DNA from: Pseudomonas sp. Bout1
Lineage (GTDB): Bacteria > Pseudomonadota > Gammaproteobacteria > Pseudomonadales > Pseudomonadaceae
DNA length: 64,000 nucleotides
NCBI RefSeq assembly: GCF_034314165.1
Contig: NZ_JAVIWK010000001.1
Coordinates: forward strand, 1,503,001 to 1,567,000
Direction of reading: 5' to 3'
Numbering within the stretch: the stretch's first letter is position 1; every line of letters begins with the position of its first letter. The position numbers were made by a program, and so were the translations under genes. Under the pieces are notes generated by a model. That model made no database searches. It had not been told where the DNA came from and saw only the letters and a list, made by a program, of their open reading frames with translations. Shown piece by piece: positions 63,567-64,000 of the stretch.

Positions 63567-64000
63567 TGGCCAGCCTCTTTAGGAGTTTGCTTGGTTTCAG
63601 TCTTTTTACGCTCGCCGGCGGAGGACACGGTTGCATAGAACAGTGGCACCCAGAAGATCGCCAGGACGGTGGCCGTGATCATACCGCCAATTACGCCGGT
63701 ACCGATCGCATGCTGGCTGCCTGAACCCGCGCCCGTGGAGATCGCCAGTGGCAGTACGCCGAGCATGAACGCCATGGAGGTCATGATAATCGGGCGCAGA
63801 CGCATACGGGATGCCTCGATTGCCGCCTCGACAATGCCTTTGCCTTGCTCGTGAAGCTCTTTGGCGAACTCCACGATCAGGATGGCGTTTTTCGCCGCCA
63901 GGCCCACCGTGACCAACAGGCCCACCTGGAAGAACACGTCGTTGGACAGTCCCCGCAGGCTGGTGGCGATCAGCGCACCGATCACACCCAGCGGTACAAC
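63563..64000 (-). CDS. ttgB: RND efflux pump inner membrane protein TtgB/EmhB, C-terminal part
   Basis: The last 145 codons of an HAE1-type RND permease; the reading frame is open to the window edge ([14 protein letters not shown]). The visible part holds the last helices and the motif [60 protein letters not shown], standard for MexB/TtgB. It works with TtgC downstream and a TtgA adaptor outside the window. Confidence 0.95.
   Translation of the reverse strand, partial: VVPLGVIGALIATSLRGLSNDVFFQVGLLVTVGLAAKNAILIVEFAKELHEQGKGIVEAAIEASRMRLRPIIMTSMAFMLGVLPLAISTGAGSGSQHAIGTGVIGGMITATVLAIFWVPLFYATVSSAGERKKTETKQTPKEAGQ

Overview
The window looks like chromosomal DNA of a Pseudomonas fluorescens-group bacterium. 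The support is a G+C-rich coding style, many Pseudomonas-type REP hairpins between genes, a TtgABC-type efflux operon, a braC-liv amino-acid transporter, an MHYT-GGDEF-EAL protein of the MucR type, and a complete protocatechuate (pca) pathway. No tRNA, rRNA, CRISPR array, transposase or prophage was seen.

Layout. 1-5.9 kb: the end of an OmpR-type regulator and its EnvZ-like kinase; a minus-strand operon of small metal-motif and envelope proteins (SEC-C, LEA14-like, YchJ, DUF6231); an OmpA-like lipoprotein; a DUF1145 and collagen-like pair; a CopD-like membrane protein. 6-14.6 kb: DinG helicase, a secreted GH50-like agarase-type enzyme, a serine hydrolase, an OmpA-like lipoprotein with a histone-H1-like tail, PdxH and a SlyB-like lipoprotein. 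14.6-16.5 kb: a decaying bacteriocin locus made of an S-type pyocin whose colicin E3-like RNase domain is cut off by a one-base frameshift, a cloacin-immunity-like gene, and a third gene split by an amber codon. 16.6-23.4 kb: NhaA, a PLP enzyme, an FAD oxidoreductase, a lipoprotein, and an SDR divergent from a LysR regulator.

23.4-25.8 kb: a four-gene operon of the bufferin/MNIO RiPP type (DUF2282 precursor, DUF692 oxidase, DUF2063 partner, DoxX protein), probably for copper handling. 26-31 kb: the branched-chain amino-acid ABC transporter. 31.7-34.9 kb: a 780-bp nested palindrome next to a 725-residue tubulin/FtsZ-superfamily GTPase that keeps the T1, T3, T4 and T7 signatures. I regard this as the least-described gene in the window. 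35-47.6 kb: the MucR-type protein, an MFS carrier, RapA, a RidA/aminotransferase/LysR group, a CcoM-like cbb3 oxidase subunit behind an ANR box, and PitA.

48-59.7 kb: pcaR-K-I-J-F-H-G-T-B-D-C, all on one strand. Together they import 4-hydroxybenzoate or protocatechuate, open the ring (PcaHG), convert the product through PcaB, PcaC and PcaD to 3-oxoadipate, activate it (PcaIJ) and split it into succinyl-CoA and acetyl-CoA (PcaF). Repeated CGATAATCG sites near pcaR and pcaI mark likely PcaR operators. 59.7-64 kb: a polysaccharide deacetylase lipoprotein, an OprD-family porin, and the end of a ttgBC efflux operon that runs off the window.
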